Source: Desulfobacteraceae bacterium
GTDB taxonomy: Bacteria > Desulfobacterota > Desulfobacteria > Desulfobacterales > SKZT01
Direction of reading: 5' to 3'
Length of the DNA: 43,218 nucleotides
Assembly: GCA_011389745.1 (NCBI GenBank)
Contig: JAABTQ010000027.1
Span: 1-43,218, forward strand
The notes under the pieces are model-generated. The model ran no database searches. It was not told the origin of the DNA and worked only from the letters and a program-made list of their open reading frames with translations. The number at the start of each line of letters is the position of its first letter. Position 1 is the first letter of the stretch. Positions 8,056 to 14,806 of this stretch are shown in pieces. Both the position numbers and the translations under genes were made by a program.

Positions 8056-8150
8056 ATAATCTCTCCTGTTATTATTTTTATTCAAAATTCATTTTGAACT
8101 ATATCAAAGATTTTTAAAATATGCGCTCTGTTTTTCATATTTTTAAAATA

Positions 8151-9521
8151 TTATTCAGGCACAAAATGACAGGTAAAGTGCCTTAAAAATTCCGGCTGGT
8201 ATGAAATCCGGTATCCTCGGATATCTTTTCTGTTTTTCCAAACTTCCTCGATAACCTCCAGCACATAATCAAAGTGACTCTGGGTGTAAACACGACGGGG
8301 AAATGCCAGCCTCACCAATTCGAGGGGAGCTGGTATTTCCCGTCCATTTTTATCTGTTTTGCCGAACATGACACTTCCAAGTTCCACGGACCGAATTCCG
8401 CCTTCGATATACAAGGAATTCACCAAACCTATTCCGGGATATCGGTCTGTCGAAATATGAGGCAGAAAAGCCAGGGCATCCAGAAATACGGCATGGCCTC
8501 CCACAGGTTTAACAAAAGGAATCTGAAGGGATTCTAATTTTTTACCCATATAACGGACCGTGGCATGGCGATAAACCTGATAGTCATACTCCAGAGCTTC
8601 CATCAAACCCACGGCGATAGCTTCAAGATCTCTTCCAGCCAAACCGCCATACGTCGGGAATCCCTCCCTGAGAATCAGCAGGTTTCTGAACTTTTCGGCC
8701 CATCGGTCGTCGTTGCAGGCAAGAAAACCTCCGATATTGACAAGGCCGTCTTTTTTACAGCTCATGGTTGCCGCATCAGCAAATGAAAATATTTCCCCGG
8801 CAATATCGAGCAGCGGCATATTTTCGTAAGACGGTTCCCTTTCACGGATAAAAAAGGCATTCTCAGCAAAACGGCAGGCATCGATAATGAGTGGGATGTC
8901 ATGTTTATTGAGAATTTCTTTTACCGCTTTAATATTTTCAAGGGATACGGGTTGGCCTCCTCCGGTATTATTGGTGATAGTGATCATCGCAAAAGGAATC
9001 CGTTGGGAACCATTATCCCTGATACATATTTCGAGCTTTTTCAGATCCATGTTTCCCTTGAAGGGGAGACTTTCCTGGGTCCGGTAGCATTCCTGACACA
9101 ATAAGTCCACCGCATTGGCCCCCACAAATTCAATATTGGCCCGTGTGGTATCAAAATGGCTGTTGTTGGGAACAACGTCACCTTTTTTAAGCAGCGCCTG
9201 AGCAAGAATACCCTCAGCAGCTCTTCCCTGATGAGTCGGGAAAATATGCTTAAATCCGGTAATGCTTTTAACTGTTTTCTCAAATTTTTTCCATGAACGG
9301 CTTCCAGCGTAACTTTCATCGCCGAGCATCAGAGCCGCCCACTGATTTGAAGACATGGCTCCGGTTCCGCTATCGGTAAGCAGATCGATAATGCAATCTT
9401 CAGCATCCAGATAAAAAACATTGTACCTGGCTTTTTCAAGTCTCTCTATCCTTTGCTCACGGGTGGTAAGCCGGATTGGCTCGGTCATTTTAATCCGGAA
9501 TGGTTCAATGATTGTGTTCAT
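8151..9521 (-). CDS. tnaA: Tryptophanase (PLP-dependent beta-eliminating lyase)
   Basis: This 456-aa protein matches the tryptophanase/tyrosine phenol-lyase family over its full length: THQGRAAEG (phosphate region), NNTGGGQPVS, LIIDACRFAEN and the PLP-lysine region MSCKKDGLVNIGGF with Lys256-Lys257. Three positions separate the two enzymes. Here there is Asp in SHFDTTRAN (Thr in tyrosine phenol-lyase), Leu in SVELGS (Arg381 in the lyase) and His448 in FLRHFT (Phe in the lyase); all three favour tryptophanase. It should convert L-tryptophan to indole, pyruvate and ammonia. The start has AGGAG 5 nt upstream. I see no TnaC-like leader peptide; the upstream region holds a heptamer repeat instead. 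Confidence 0.85.
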   Translation of the reverse strand: MNTIIEPFRIKMTEPIRLTTREQRIERLEKARYNVFYLDAEDCIIDLLTDSGTGAMSSNQWAALMLGDESYAGSRSWKKFEKTVKSITGFKHIFPTHQGRAAEGILAQALLKKGDVVPNNSHFDTTRANIEFVGANAVDLLCQECYRTQESLPFKGNMDLKKLEICIRDNGSQRIPFAMITITNNTGGGQPVSLENIKAVKEILNKHDIPLIIDACRFAENAFFIREREPSYENMPLLDIAGEIFSFADAATMSCKKDGLVNIGGFLACNDDRWAEKFRNLLILREGFPTYGGLAGRDLEAIAVGLMEALEYDYQVYRHATVRYMGKKLESLQIPFVKPVGGHAVFLDALAFLPHISTDRYPGIGLVNSLYIEGGIRSVELGSVMFGKTDKNGREIPAPLELVRLAFPRRVYTQSHFDYVLEVIEEVWKNRKDIRGYRISYQPEFLRHFTCHFVPE

Positions 9522-9611
9522 AGTAACTCCTGCTTGTGTTTGTATGGATCGTCATTTGAGAGGGCCGACATCCTTCCTTATCAATTCGTTCCGGTATCCC
9601 TGGGCGACAGA

Positions 9612-9670
9612 CAGTGTTCAGTGTTCAGTGTTCAGTGTTCAGTGTTGAGTGTTCAGTGTTCAGTGTTCAG
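9612..9670. repeat. Tandem heptamer repeat (CAGTGTT)n
   Basis: About 8.4 units of the 7-bp motif CAGTGTT lie head to tail, with one C-to-G change in the fifth unit (GTTGAG). It sits about 90 bp upstream of the tryptophanase start. A shorter trace (AGTGTTCGAGTGTTCAGG) is seen near 28311. A repeat this regular may vary in copy number by slippage. The rest of the 9522-9848 gap shows no gene. Confidence 0.95.
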
Positions 9671-9848
9671 GTTTCAGGCAAAATCTGAAAAACACCAGCG
9701 TCATCAATCCGAAGCACTGAAAACCGGCACCCGAAATATTCTTTTGATAATATTCGGTTCCCATTTAAATAAAAAATTGCTAAATATTCAAGAATTCATT
9801 AACAATTCTAATTTTTCCAATATTTAAAAAAAAAGATACCTGATAATT

Positions 9849-10442
9849 ATGATAATAACGAGAGTTAAAAAGTTGATTTTTGATTCCGCCGGCCTTTCAT
9901 TGTTTAGTTCCGGTTCATGTGAAAAAAAATACCTGCCCATAAGGCCTGGGAAAAAATGGGTTAAAGCACTGGTGGTAAAGATTATATTCATTGTGCTGGG
10001 AAGGGCATTTCAATCCGGGTCCAGGCATGATTTAGAAATCCAAAGGGAAATTGCTGTCTGGCCTGAAAATTTCGTAATTATCATGAATGTTTTTCCCGAA
10101 GGTCCCCGAATGGTTCTTGAAAAAATTCATGATAATTTAATATATCAAGGGAATAAATTTATCAGGAGCGACCTGGTGATCAATTTCAAAAATATGGAAT
10201 GCGCTTTTATGGTGCTGACGCCGCAAATAGGTCCTGTGCAGGCATTTGCCGAAAAGCGGATGACGGTTGCCGGAGATTTGGCCGATGCCATGATTTTCAC
10301 ACGATGTTTAAACATCATGATCGCATACCTTTACCCTAAGTTTATTTGCAAACGATTGCTGAAACGGGTGCCGGCAATGACCGCAAAAAAACAGCTTAAT
10401 CGCGTTATTATTTACATGGCTGGAATACCTTTCGGACTCTGA
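9849..10442 (+). CDS. Hypothetical protein, possibly SCP2-like
   Basis: This 197-aa protein is not confidently recognised. Its middle and C-terminal parts (FKNMECAFMVLTPQIGPVQA, then EKRMTVAGDLADAMIFTRCL) follow the strand-helix rhythm of SCP2 sterol-carrier-like domains, in which a GD[I/L]-type turn precedes a long helix. The remainder (IMIAYLYPKFICKRLLKRVP) is a hydrophobic and basic helix. Residues 37-53 form one hydrophobic segment that might be membrane-associated. There is no clear ribosome-binding site. It stands alone between the tryptophanase region and a toxin-antitoxin pair. The SCP2 suggestion is tentative. Confidence 0.55.
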   Translation: MIITRVKKLIFDSAGLSLFSSGSCEKKYLPIRPGKKWVKALVVKIIFIVLGRAFQSGSRHDLEIQREIAVWPENFVIIMNVFPEGPRMVLEKIHDNLIYQGNKFIRSDLVINFKNMECAFMVLTPQIGPVQAFAEKRMTVAGDLADAMIFTRCLNIMIAYLYPKFICKRLLKRVPAMTAKKQLNRVIIYMAGIPFGL

Positions 10443-10691
10443 GTGCATTGAACATATTAATTAGTGCCTGAACGAAAACAATTATAGTACGAAAATACAG
10501 GCGGTTATGCGTTTATTTTCGATTGAGGATTTATAAAAACATGGCGATCTTAATATTCCATGAGTAAAAAACAAGCGTATAAAAAAATTGTTTTGTACGC
10601 TTTGTTTGTAGACTGAAAATGACCTAAATCAGGGCGGTTAATGCATCGGATTTTGGGAGGGTTTTATACGCACTACTCCCCCACCCGAAAC
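10443..10691. other. Intergenic region with a family B repeat end
   Basis: No gene is evident. TAGTGCCTGAACGAAAA at 10462-10478 matches the left end of the family B repeats at 23288 and 28154, but the rest of that element is missing. The remainder is AT-rich up to the promoter at 10692. Confidence 0.5.
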
Positions 10692-10719
10692 TTGACAATC
10701 CGTTACAATCCGCTATAAT
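10692..10719 (+). promoter_or_regulatory. Sigma70 promoter of the AbrB/RelE-type toxin-antitoxin operon
   Basis: A consensus -35 box TTGACA (10692-10697) and consensus -10 box TATAAT (10714-10719) are separated by 16 nt. It is the only strong promoter seen upstream of the antitoxin start at 10793. The repeated TTACAATCCG/GACAATCCG words in the spacer may be part of an operator for autoregulation by the antitoxin. Confidence 0.75.
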
Positions 10720-10792
10720 TTAATAAATTCAGAAAATAATAAATTCTTAATTTATAAAAATGCCTAAATATTTAAAAATCAAGGAGCCGGAA

Positions 10793-11077
10793 ATGGGACT
10801 GATGAAAATAAGAAAAAATTATCAAATCACAATCCCCCGTAATCTCCGGGACAGGTTCAACCTTGCCGAGGGCGATTATGTGGAAGTGGAAACTAACAAT
10901 GGAACTATCGTGCTAAGGCCTGTAAAGGTGATCCAACCCGACCAGGAATATTTCTACACCAAAGAGTGGCAGGAAAAGGAAGCCGAGGTTGACGAGGAGG
11001 TTCGCCGTGGAGATGTTGTCGGCCCCTTTGACAACGCTCAGGACGCTATCAAAGCTTTAAAGACCGTAAAAATATGA
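10793..11077 (+). CDS. AbrB/MazE-family antitoxin
   Basis: This 94-aa protein opens with the swapped-hairpin AbrB fold pattern MKIRKNYQITIPRNLRDRF followed by LAEGDYVEVETNNGTIVLRP. This is the DNA-binding and dimerisation domain of SpoVT/AbrB-like antitoxins. The acidic, helical C-terminus (EWQEKEAEVDEEVRRGDVVG) would wrap the toxin. The start at 10793 is chosen because AAGGAG lies 7 nt upstream; an upstream ATG at 10760 in the same frame has none. It overlaps the toxin gene by 4 nt and is served by the promoter at 10692. It is expected to repress that promoter. Confidence 0.85.
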   Translation: MGLMKIRKNYQITIPRNLRDRFNLAEGDYVEVETNNGTIVLRPVKVIQPDQEYFYTKEWQEKEAEVDEEVRRGDVVGPFDNAQDAIKALKTVKI

Positions 11078-11340
11078 AGCTGGCTTTTTCCAAGAGATTC
11101 GTCAAAGATTACCGCCGGCTTCCAGCCTCCATTCAAAAAGCAGCCGACAAACAATTGAAGCGGCTGCTTTCTGATTTTCACCATCCTTCTTTAAATACCA
11201 AAAAAATGCAGGACCCGAGAGACATTTGGGAAGGCAGAATCACCAAAGGCTATCGCTTCACTTTTCAGATCTATGACGACCTTTATTTCCTCAGAAGAAT
11301 CGGGACGCATGATTTGTTAAAAAGCCATAACAAAAAATGA
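11074..11340 (+). CDS. RelE/YafQ-type toxin
   Basis: This 88-aa basic protein has the RelE-superfamily layout: an N-terminal strand (MKLAFSKRFVKDYRRLP), two helices (QKAADKQLKRLL) and a sheet ending WEGRITKGYRFTFQIYDD and YFLRRIGTHDLL with basic active-site candidates. Relatives are ribosome-dependent mRNA interferases. The start overlaps the antitoxin stop (ATGA). The final codons overlap the start of a truncated serine-recombinase frame (ATGA at 11337-11340). That arrangement suggests the pair was once coupled to a recombinase gene of a mobile element. Confidence 0.8.
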   Translation: MKLAFSKRFVKDYRRLPASIQKAADKQLKRLLSDFHHPSLNTKKMQDPRDIWEGRITKGYRFTFQIYDDLYFLRRIGTHDLLKSHNKK

Positions 11341-11438
11341 ACCAACCAAAATCCGTGGCCATCTATGCCCGGGTCAGCACGGACAAACAAAAAGTCGAAA
11401 TTTTGGCGGTGGGAGTCAAGCGGTCTTTCCCAGGTTGA
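11337..11438 (+). pseudogene. Serine recombinase N-terminal fragment
   Basis: The 33-aa frame reads MNQPKSVAIYARVSTDKQK, the first strand and catalytic-serine motif (YARVST) of resolvase/invertase serine recombinases. It then runs into unrelated sequence and stops at 11438. Intact proteins have at least 180 residues. The start codon overlaps the toxin stop by 4 nt, so it was the third gene of that operon. Homology breaks at about 11395, exactly where IS66-like sequence begins. Confidence 0.75.
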
Positions 11439-11679
11439 GTTTTGTCATCAAAACGGGCTGATACCCCATCGGATTCATTACTGGAAGCGGCGGATCAGAA
11501 AAAGGGATCAGACGGTCCCTTTTGTGGAGCTTGGAGGTTTGCCCAACCTGATCAGGGCTGTGTTACCAATACGGTTCTTTGATTGCGAAGCGTTAATCGC
11601 CTTGGTGGTCTGGATTCAAGAAAAAAACCACCGGGACTATCTTTCCCATAGAAAGCTTAGGAACTCTCAAATTGGGTAA
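11365..11679 (+). pseudogene. IS66-type accessory orf (TnpA) remnant
   Basis: The first 10 codons of this frame are resolvase sequence read out of phase. From about 11395 it encodes FWRWESSGLSQVEFCHQNGL and HRIHYWKRRIRKRD, the helix-turn-helix start of the small IS66 OrfA/TnpA proteins. After FVELGG the similarity stops and the frame continues into sequence I cannot place. It is a fragment joined to the recombinase fragment by recombination or insertion; no IS66 tnpB/tnpC follows. Confidence 0.65.
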
Positions 11680-11742
11680 ATATCGTTGTAGGGTTATTCA
11701 GCTACATAGAATTTAACCCGCCATGACTGGTACCAAACCGAC

Positions 11743-11848
11743 AAGTAACTGCGCCCTCTTTGAAAAAGGGGGGCCGGGGGGATTTGACAAGCTGATGCCG
11801 TTTTAAAAATCCCCCCTTTTTCAAAGGGGGACTTGTGGGAAGTTACTA
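11743..11848. repeat. Palindromic repeat family A copy 3
   Basis: The left end AAGTAACT (11743-11750) and right end AGTTACTA (11841-11848) surround the same fold-back G/C tracts as the other copies, but the second half is about 10 bp shorter (one CCCCCTAAAT unit is missing). It ends 20 bp before the alcohol dehydrogenase start, so that gene's leader is formed by the repeat edge plus AAGAAGAAGGAG. Confidence 0.85.
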
Positions 11849-11868
11849 AGAAGAAGAAGGAGTAAACC

Positions 11869-13056
11869 ATGTTGCCCGCATATTATGAATTTTTCAGCCC
11901 GGTTAAAATTATTTCCGGAAACAAGGCTCTTGACAACCTGCCTTTTGAACTTGACCGACTGGGTGTCCGACGTCCGTTGATTATTACCGATGCCGGCGTG
12001 ATCAATGCCGGCCTGATTCGATATGTTAAAAGTGCTTTTGACAGTTCGAATATGATCATCGGTGCAATTTTCGATGATGTTCCACCAGATTCTTCCACGG
12101 ATGTGGTCCATCGGGCAGTGGAAGTTTTCAGGCATAACCGTTGTGATTCACTCGTGGCTGTCGGCGGTGGTTCTCCCATGGATACGGCCAAAGCCGCAAA
12201 TATTGTCGTATCTGAAAATTCAGATGATTTAATGAAATACGAAGGCGCCGATCGTCTAAAATCTCCTGTGAAGCCTTTGATCGTTGTTCCCACAACGGCA
12301 GGCACCGGATCGGAAGTCACTTTTGTAGCCGTAATCAAAAACATGCAAAAAAAAGTCAAAATGAGTTTTGCATCCCATCTGCTGTATCCAAAAGTGGCTA
12401 TTTTAGACCCGAGAATGACTGTAACCATGCCGCCGTTTATTACCGCCGCCACCGGCATGGATGCCCTCACCCATGCAATGGAGGCCTGCACCTGTATTCA
12501 GAAAAACCCAATCAGCGATGCCTATGCCTTTGCCGCAATTCAATTGATTGGAAAAAGCCTGATTAATGCCGTCAAAGATGGAAAAAACATTGAAGCACGT
12601 ATGGCTATGGCCAATGCTTCCACAATGGCCGGAATAGCTTTTTCAAACTCTATGGTCGGTATGGTGCATTCCCTGGGCCATGCAGCGGGAGCATTGTGCA
12701 GTCTTCCCCACGGTGTGGCCATGTCGATTTTTCTTCCTTTCGGCCTGGAATATAATTTAAACAAAACCAGATCCTTTGTCAGTGAATTGCTTCTGCCTTT
12801 CGGGGGCCAGGAAGAATTTGTCAGGACAGATAAGAACAGGCGGGCGGAAAGGACCATCGCACTGGTCAGAAAATTTCAGCAAAAGCTTTATGAACTTTGC
12901 GGACTTCCAAGATCACTCAGGGAAGCCGGGGTTTCCGAAACAATGCTGGAACCTGTTGCCGGACACGCGCTAAACGACGGCTCTCTTATATTTAATCCGG
13001 AAGAGCTTGATTATAATGATGCTCTGGCGGTCCTGAAAAAGGCCTATCATCAGTAG
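11869..13056 (+). CDS. Iron-containing alcohol dehydrogenase
   Basis: This 395-aa protein is a full-length group III Fe-dependent dehydrogenase. The NAD-binding motif VAVGGGSPMDTAKA is at about 97-110 and PTTAGTGSEVT at 141-151. The metal ligands are Asp198 and His202 (GMDALTHAMEA), His267 (MVHSLGHAAGA) and His281 (LPHGVAMS). These enzymes interconvert alcohols or diols and aldehydes with NAD(H); the substrate is not predictable. A good ribosome-binding site (GAAGGAG) precedes the ATG. It stands between two copies of repeat family A, with a mobile-element scar just upstream. Confidence 0.9.
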   Translation: MLPAYYEFFSPVKIISGNKALDNLPFELDRLGVRRPLIITDAGVINAGLIRYVKSAFDSSNMIIGAIFDDVPPDSSTDVVHRAVEVFRHNRCDSLVAVGGGSPMDTAKAANIVVSENSDDLMKYEGADRLKSPVKPLIVVPTTAGTGSEVTFVAVIKNMQKKVKMSFASHLLYPKVAILDPRMTVTMPPFITAATGMDALTHAMEACTCIQKNPISDAYAFAAIQLIGKSLINAVKDGKNIEARMAMANASTMAGIAFSNSMVGMVHSLGHAAGALCSLPHGVAMSIFLPFGLEYNLNKTRSFVSELLLPFGGQEEFVRTDKNRRAERTIALVRKFQQKLYELCGLPRSLREAGVSETMLEPVAGHALNDGSLIFNPEELDYNDALAVLKKAYHQ

Positions 13057-13209
13057 TACTTGATCGGAAACTCCCTTTATGATAAAACCCTCCATTATCC
13101 AAACAAATATGCACTCCAAGATTTACGAAAGATGTTTATGAAGACATTGATTCAGTTAAACCTTTTTATTTTTAAGCGTCCCACCCGGCTGCGCCGGGTC
13201 CAAACTGCC

Positions 13210-13326
13210 AAACAACTGCTCCCCCCTTTGAAAAAGGGGGGCCGGGGGGGATTTGGCAAGCTGATGCCGCTTTAAAAATCCCCCTAAATCCCCCTTTTTC
13301 AAAGGGGGACTTGTGGGAAGTTACTT
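13210..13326. repeat. Palindromic repeat family A copy 4
   Basis: AAACAACT (13210-13217) and AGTTACTT (13319-13326) bound the element; the interior matches copies 1 and 2. The hairpin ACCCGGCTGCGCCGGG lies on the left (about 13181-13198), as before copy 2. The element ends 12 bp before the isochorismatase start. The rest of 13057-13209 shows no gene. Confidence 0.85.
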
Positions 13327-13338
13327 GAAAGGATGCTT

Positions 13339-13896
13339 ATGATTCGTCATGAATTTATTGCTGGTTGTGAAGACAGTCTTCTTCTGATAATCGATTTTCA
13401 AGCGGGGATGCTCAAGGCTATAAATTCCTGGGAAAAGGTTGCCGGTAAAGTGAACCAGCTTATACGGGCCGCCAATATCCTCGGCATTCCGATCCTTTTG
13501 ACAGAACAGTACAAAAAGGGTCTCGGTGAAACCCACCCCGAAATACTCAGGGAAATCAAATCTCCCGTGTTATGTCAAAAGGAGCACTTTAGTGCCTGTA
13601 TGGAGCCTGATTTTCTTTCTGCTATTCATTCTTTCCGGCGCAATAAGATCATAGTGGTCGGGATGGAAACCCATGTATGTGTCCTTCAGACTTGTCTGGA
13701 TCTTATCAAAGCAGGCTTTCAGATACACCTGGTAGCTGATGCCGTAGCATCCCGCGTAAAAGAAAACCGCGATATTGCCATAGATCTTTTGCGACAGGCC
13801 GGAGCCGTTGTAAGCTCTACAGAAATTATCATCTTTCAATGGGCATACCGTGCAAACACCGAAAACTTTCGAAAAATCCTTCCTGTTGTCAGATAG
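13339..13896 (+). CDS. Isochorismatase-family cysteine hydrolase
   Basis: This 185-aa protein has the family triad: Asp19 (LLLIIDFQAGM), Lys81 (CQKEHFSA) and nucleophilic Cys114 (GMETHVCVLQT), with a following helix (DLIKAGFQIHLVADAVASR). Members hydrolyse isochorismate, nicotinamide, carbamoyl groups or related amides; the sequence resembles the YcaC-like branch but no substrate can be assigned. The start at 13339 is preferred to the ATG at 13333 because GAAAGG lies 6 nt before it and abuts the earlier one. It may be co-expressed with the alcohol dehydrogenase upstream, although 282 bp including a repeat separate them. Confidence 0.85.
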   Translation: MIRHEFIAGCEDSLLLIIDFQAGMLKAINSWEKVAGKVNQLIRAANILGIPILLTEQYKKGLGETHPEILREIKSPVLCQKEHFSACMEPDFLSAIHSFRRNKIIVVGMETHVCVLQTCLDLIKAGFQIHLVADAVASRVKENRDIAIDLLRQAGAVVSSTEIIIFQWAYRANTENFRKILPVVR

Positions 13897-13899
13897 GGA

Positions 13900-14030
13900 A
13901 AGCGACCCCTGTCACAGAAAAATGGGTGAAAATTCACCATCCGGCTGCGGCCTGGTAAGTCTGTGAACCGCACCGTGCTGACCCGCATGCGGGGTGGTTG
14001 TGGGGACTGGAGCAGAAAATCCCCCGGTTA
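13900..14030. ncRNA. Unassigned structured segment (candidate RNA element)
   Basis: A GC-rich non-coding stretch has several pairings consistent with a folded RNA. They are a long-range helix TCACAGA (13912-13918) with TCTGTGA (13960-13966), enclosing hairpins GGTGAAAATTCACC (13925-13938) and GGCTGCGGCC (13943-13952), then a perfect CCCGCATGCGGG stem (13982-13993). Words such as GGTGAAAAT, CTGTGAA and GACCCGC resemble cobalamin-riboswitch or group II intron domain I consensus. The rest fits neither well, and no plus-strand gene follows. It lies between convergent genes. Strand and identity are undetermined. Confidence 0.4.
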
Positions 14031-14049
14031 CCCGATTCGGTGATTTCTT

Positions 14050-14442
14050 TTACCGTCTGATTAACAAGCCAAGATGTTCTTCCATCGGGTCAAAATCCCG
14101 ATCATTATGAATTAGCTGATAACCATTCTCGATACAGAAGGTCGCGATGATCATGTCGATTGTCTTTCGGATTGTTATTCCTCTTTTTCTCAATAGTCTG
14201 AAATTCATCGATGCCTGAATCGCTATTTCTCTTCCGACAAAATCATGGTACTCCAGACTATCCATGATTTTTTTTGCATCCAGATAATCTTTCTCTTCAC
14301 GAAACCCCTGGAGGAATTCCGCAATTATTATATCCCCTGTAATAAGACGGTTATGAAGAAGCTCATAATCAAGAGCATTTGTGTGAGGGGCATCAATACC
14401 TCGCACATAATCTATCCATGCGGAAGTATCAGCAATGATCAT
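14050..14442 (-). CDS. vapC: VapC-type PIN-domain ribonuclease toxin
   Basis: This 130-aa protein is an intact PIN domain with all acidic residues: Asp5 (MIIADTSAWIDY), Glu42 (GDIIIAEFLQG), Asp96 (RKTIDMIIATFC) and Asp114 (HNDRDFDPM). The four together bind Mg2+ for RNA cleavage. It overlaps the antitoxin gene by 4 nt (ATGA) and is co-transcribed with it. Unlike the locus at 6029-6449, nothing is missing here. Confidence 0.92.
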   Translation of the reverse strand: MIIADTSAWIDYVRGIDAPHTNALDYELLHNRLITGDIIIAEFLQGFREEKDYLDAKKIMDSLEYHDFVGREIAIQASMNFRLLRKRGITIRKTIDMIIATFCIENGYQLIHNDRDFDPMEEHLGLLIRR

Positions 14443-14633
14443 TTGTCAGTTCTCATTGCATCCAGGTCTCCTTCCCATTTAAGTTTTCCCCGGTACTTTC
14501 GAATGTTTGCCTGATTTCTGAGGGTAATGAGTAGTCTCAGTGCTACTTCAACAGTCTCTTTTTTGGTTTTGAGTCCCGAGACTTCAAGTGCTTTATTCAT
14601 TAATTCATCATCTATGACAATGTTTGTTCTCAT
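14439..14633 (-). CDS. vapB: VapB-type antitoxin
   Basis: This 64-aa protein starts MRTNIVIDDELMNKAL, the beta strand plus helix of short VapB antitoxins (type II, MazE/RHH-like), and continues KTKKETVEVALRLLI. The C-terminal part (YRGKLKWEGDLDAMRTDK) has the W-E-G-D-L motif that binds VapC. The start at 14633 is chosen because AAGGAG lies 7 nt upstream; a longer in-frame start at 14675 would place the operator inside the gene. Autoregulation through the palindrome at 14648-14673 is expected. Confidence 0.9.
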   Translation of the reverse strand: MRTNIVIDDELMNKALEVSGLKTKKETVEVALRLLITLRNQANIRKYRGKLKWEGDLDAMRTDK

Positions 14634-14647
14634 TGTTATCTCCTTAT

Positions 14648-14692
14648 GTGTATAATATCTTGCTATTATACACATTATTGGAGTGCTATCAA
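14648..14692 (-). promoter_or_regulatory. vapBC promoter with overlapping palindromic operator
   Basis: On the minus strand a TTGATA -35 box (14687-14692) and a consensus TATAAT -10 box (14665-14670) are separated by 16 nt. A perfect 10-bp inverted repeat, GTGTATAATA / TATTATACAC with a 6-nt spacer (14648-14673), covers the -10 box and the expected start site. A VapB or VapBC dimer bound there would block RNA polymerase. Confidence 0.8.
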
Positions 14693-14731
14693 CTATATTT
14701 TTAATTCCCTCGCGCCGAAGGCATCTTTTTT

Positions 14732-14753
14732 AAAATCAACACGTGTTGTTGAT
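14732..14753 (-). terminator. Possible terminator downstream of the DUF2254 gene
   Basis: Read on the minus strand, ATCAACA and TGTTGAT (14735-14753) form a 7-bp stem with a 5-nt loop, followed by TTTT. The stem is weak, and it lies about 54 nt beyond the DUF2254 stop. It may terminate that transcript before the vapBC promoter. Confidence 0.35.
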
Positions 14754-14806
14754 CCGGGAAAAAAACATATCTGCTTCGTGCTAAAGAACCTGAAATTATG
14801 AAACGG

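Noticed and set aside
8151-9521. Tyrosine phenol-lyase as the identity of the lyase
   Set aside because: Three diagnostic positions (Asp, Leu, His448) match tryptophanase instead, although some flanking residues such as PRRVYT resemble the lyase.
9453-9827. 124-codon plus-strand frame across the heptamer array
   Set aside because: It runs antisense into the tryptophanase start and its sequence is produced by the tandem repeat (repeated FSVQCSVLSVQ); there is no ribosome-binding site or family match.
5019-13326. CRISPR array made of the repeated A elements
   Set aside because: Copies are kilobases apart, about 105-120 bp long and separated by genes; there are no regular short spacers and no cas genes.
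13900-14030. Calling the structured segment a cobalamin riboswitch outright
   Set aside because: The B12-box and order of helices are not clearly present and no gene for B12 synthesis or transport follows on either strand.
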